A stretch of 41,310 nt of DNA from Chara braunii (taxonomy: Eukaryota; Streptophyta; Charophyceae; Charales; Characeae): assembly GCA_003427395.1 (NCBI GenBank), contig BFEA01000214.1, positions 559,188 through 600,497 of the forward strand, written 5' to 3'. Below the pieces are notes generated by a model, which was given only the letters and a program-made list of their open reading frames with translations, was not told where the DNA came from and ran no database searches. Each line of letters opens with the position of its first letter. Position 1 is the first letter of the stretch. Position numbers and translations under genes: made by a program. Below, piece after piece: positions 40,599 through 41,310 of this stretch.

Positions 40599-41310
40599 CG
40601 GGATGTGGAAGGGCGTACATAGTTTAGATATGAGGTGTTAGGGAGGGACCTTATCGTAGCCCAGGGGAATGGGCAAGCGAAATGGGGCCCCACTGTCATG
40701 ACAAGTTGATGGACCAGATGATGTTTGCGTTACTTGATAAGGAAGACTTGCCTTTTCGGGCAATTTGGCTTGTGCTTTTGCAGTATACAAACCAACGCGC
40801 ATGCCTCCTTTGCGCATGGGATGGCTAGTACGCCGATGGATTGTAGATGTACAAACTGAAGAGCGCAGTTACACTAGGCATTTTCCTGCCAATTCTGGAG
40901 GCAATTGCAGTCAGATTCATTGAGTTCATCCACAACTGTGGTCAAATACATTTACTCTCAGTCGGTGAATCCATGAATTGTTGAAATACAAACGCGAATT
41001 TGAATCTGTTCTTCAAGGCAGACCTGAGTTTGACGTGTTGGCTATGTTGACCTGGGGGGGGGGGGCATACTTAGAGTAGGACCTTTCTGCAATTTCTGCA
41101 GGTGATTGCAGTTCATTTCATGGATTGTAGTCATAAGCATGGTCTAGTATATTTCGCAGTTTTTGGTAAATTTTCTCTGTTCTGAAGGTCGGGGCATGTA
41201 CTGTAAATTTCAGTAAGCATACATAAAGTTGTATCAGAGGGGAAGTTGTCACAAATACAGCATACATTGTATTCGAAAGAAAACAAAAGCCATCCTTTTT
41301 TTTTTTTTTT
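40599..41310. other. Terminal stretch, weak duplication, no gene
   Basis: A degenerate ~190-bp direct repeat (GCAATTCTGGAGGCAATTGCAGTC-like at about 40898 and TGCAATTTCTGCAGGTGATTGC-like at about 41089). G11 run at 41054-41064 and T14 at the window end. No reading frame recognised. Confidence 0.4.

Overview
This window looks like gene-poor nuclear DNA from a large eukaryotic genome. It has long dinucleotide, AAT and GATA microsatellites, hAT-type miniature elements with intact target-site duplications, tRNA-derived-looking repeats, scaffold gaps (796 N at 11341-12136, 91 N at 24913-25003, a single N at 1619) and no operon-like coding. A streptophyte/charophyte alga is one possibility, but the sequence does not prove it. 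I see no intact protein-coding gene, rRNA or CRISPR array.

Layout. 0-6 kb: a (CA)n-linked repeat, then copies of a ~0.9-1.05 kb repeat with a GA tract inside (two head-to-tail, one alone, one truncated), a 540-bp fold-back element, and a 283-bp miniature element with a perfect 8-bp target duplication. 5.9-10 kb: AT-rich DNA with a spaced motif array, one SINE-like copy and an inverted repeat. 10.1-12.1 kb: nested miniature elements running into the big gap. 12.8-14.1 kb: GGCGATG-type minisatellite in alternating orientation, then an (AATC)n tract. 14-19 kb: mostly unremarkable. 19.3-19.9 kb: a decayed minus-strand retrotransposon gag fragment. 20.1-21.6 kb: three local tandem duplications. 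21.66-24.40 kb: a minus-strand pseudogene resembling the DUF7869 family, the best coding remnant here. 25-29.1 kb: GC-richer degenerate repeats with palindromic TCGTGT/ACACGA motifs, a duplicated TATA-bearing segment, and nested-palindrome units. 30.4-30.7 kb: a hairpin cluster. 31.2-32.1 kb: a 734-bp hAT-like element inside an AAT microsatellite. 32.2-33.6 kb: a possible transcribed segment with a TATA-like box and a well-formed candidate intron. 36.1-36.9 kb: a tandem array of 136-bp palindromes. 38.0 kb: a Pol III-like tRNA-derived sequence. 38.8-39.9 kb: more nested-palindrome units. 40-41.3 kb: weak duplications.

The two most interesting signals are these. (1) A repeat family in which every unit is a 200-250-bp inverted repeat whose arms themselves contain 25-bp palindromes; one copy at 28857-29061 is exactly symmetric about base 28959. 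A second, unrelated 136-bp family and a 540-bp fold-back share this palindrome-within-palindrome design. (2) The DUF7869-like pseudogene has seven in-frame stops that are all TGA, with no TAA or TAG until its probable end. That fits CGA-to-TGA decay at methylated CpG better than random decay. Function in this window is inferred from motifs only; no database search was possible.
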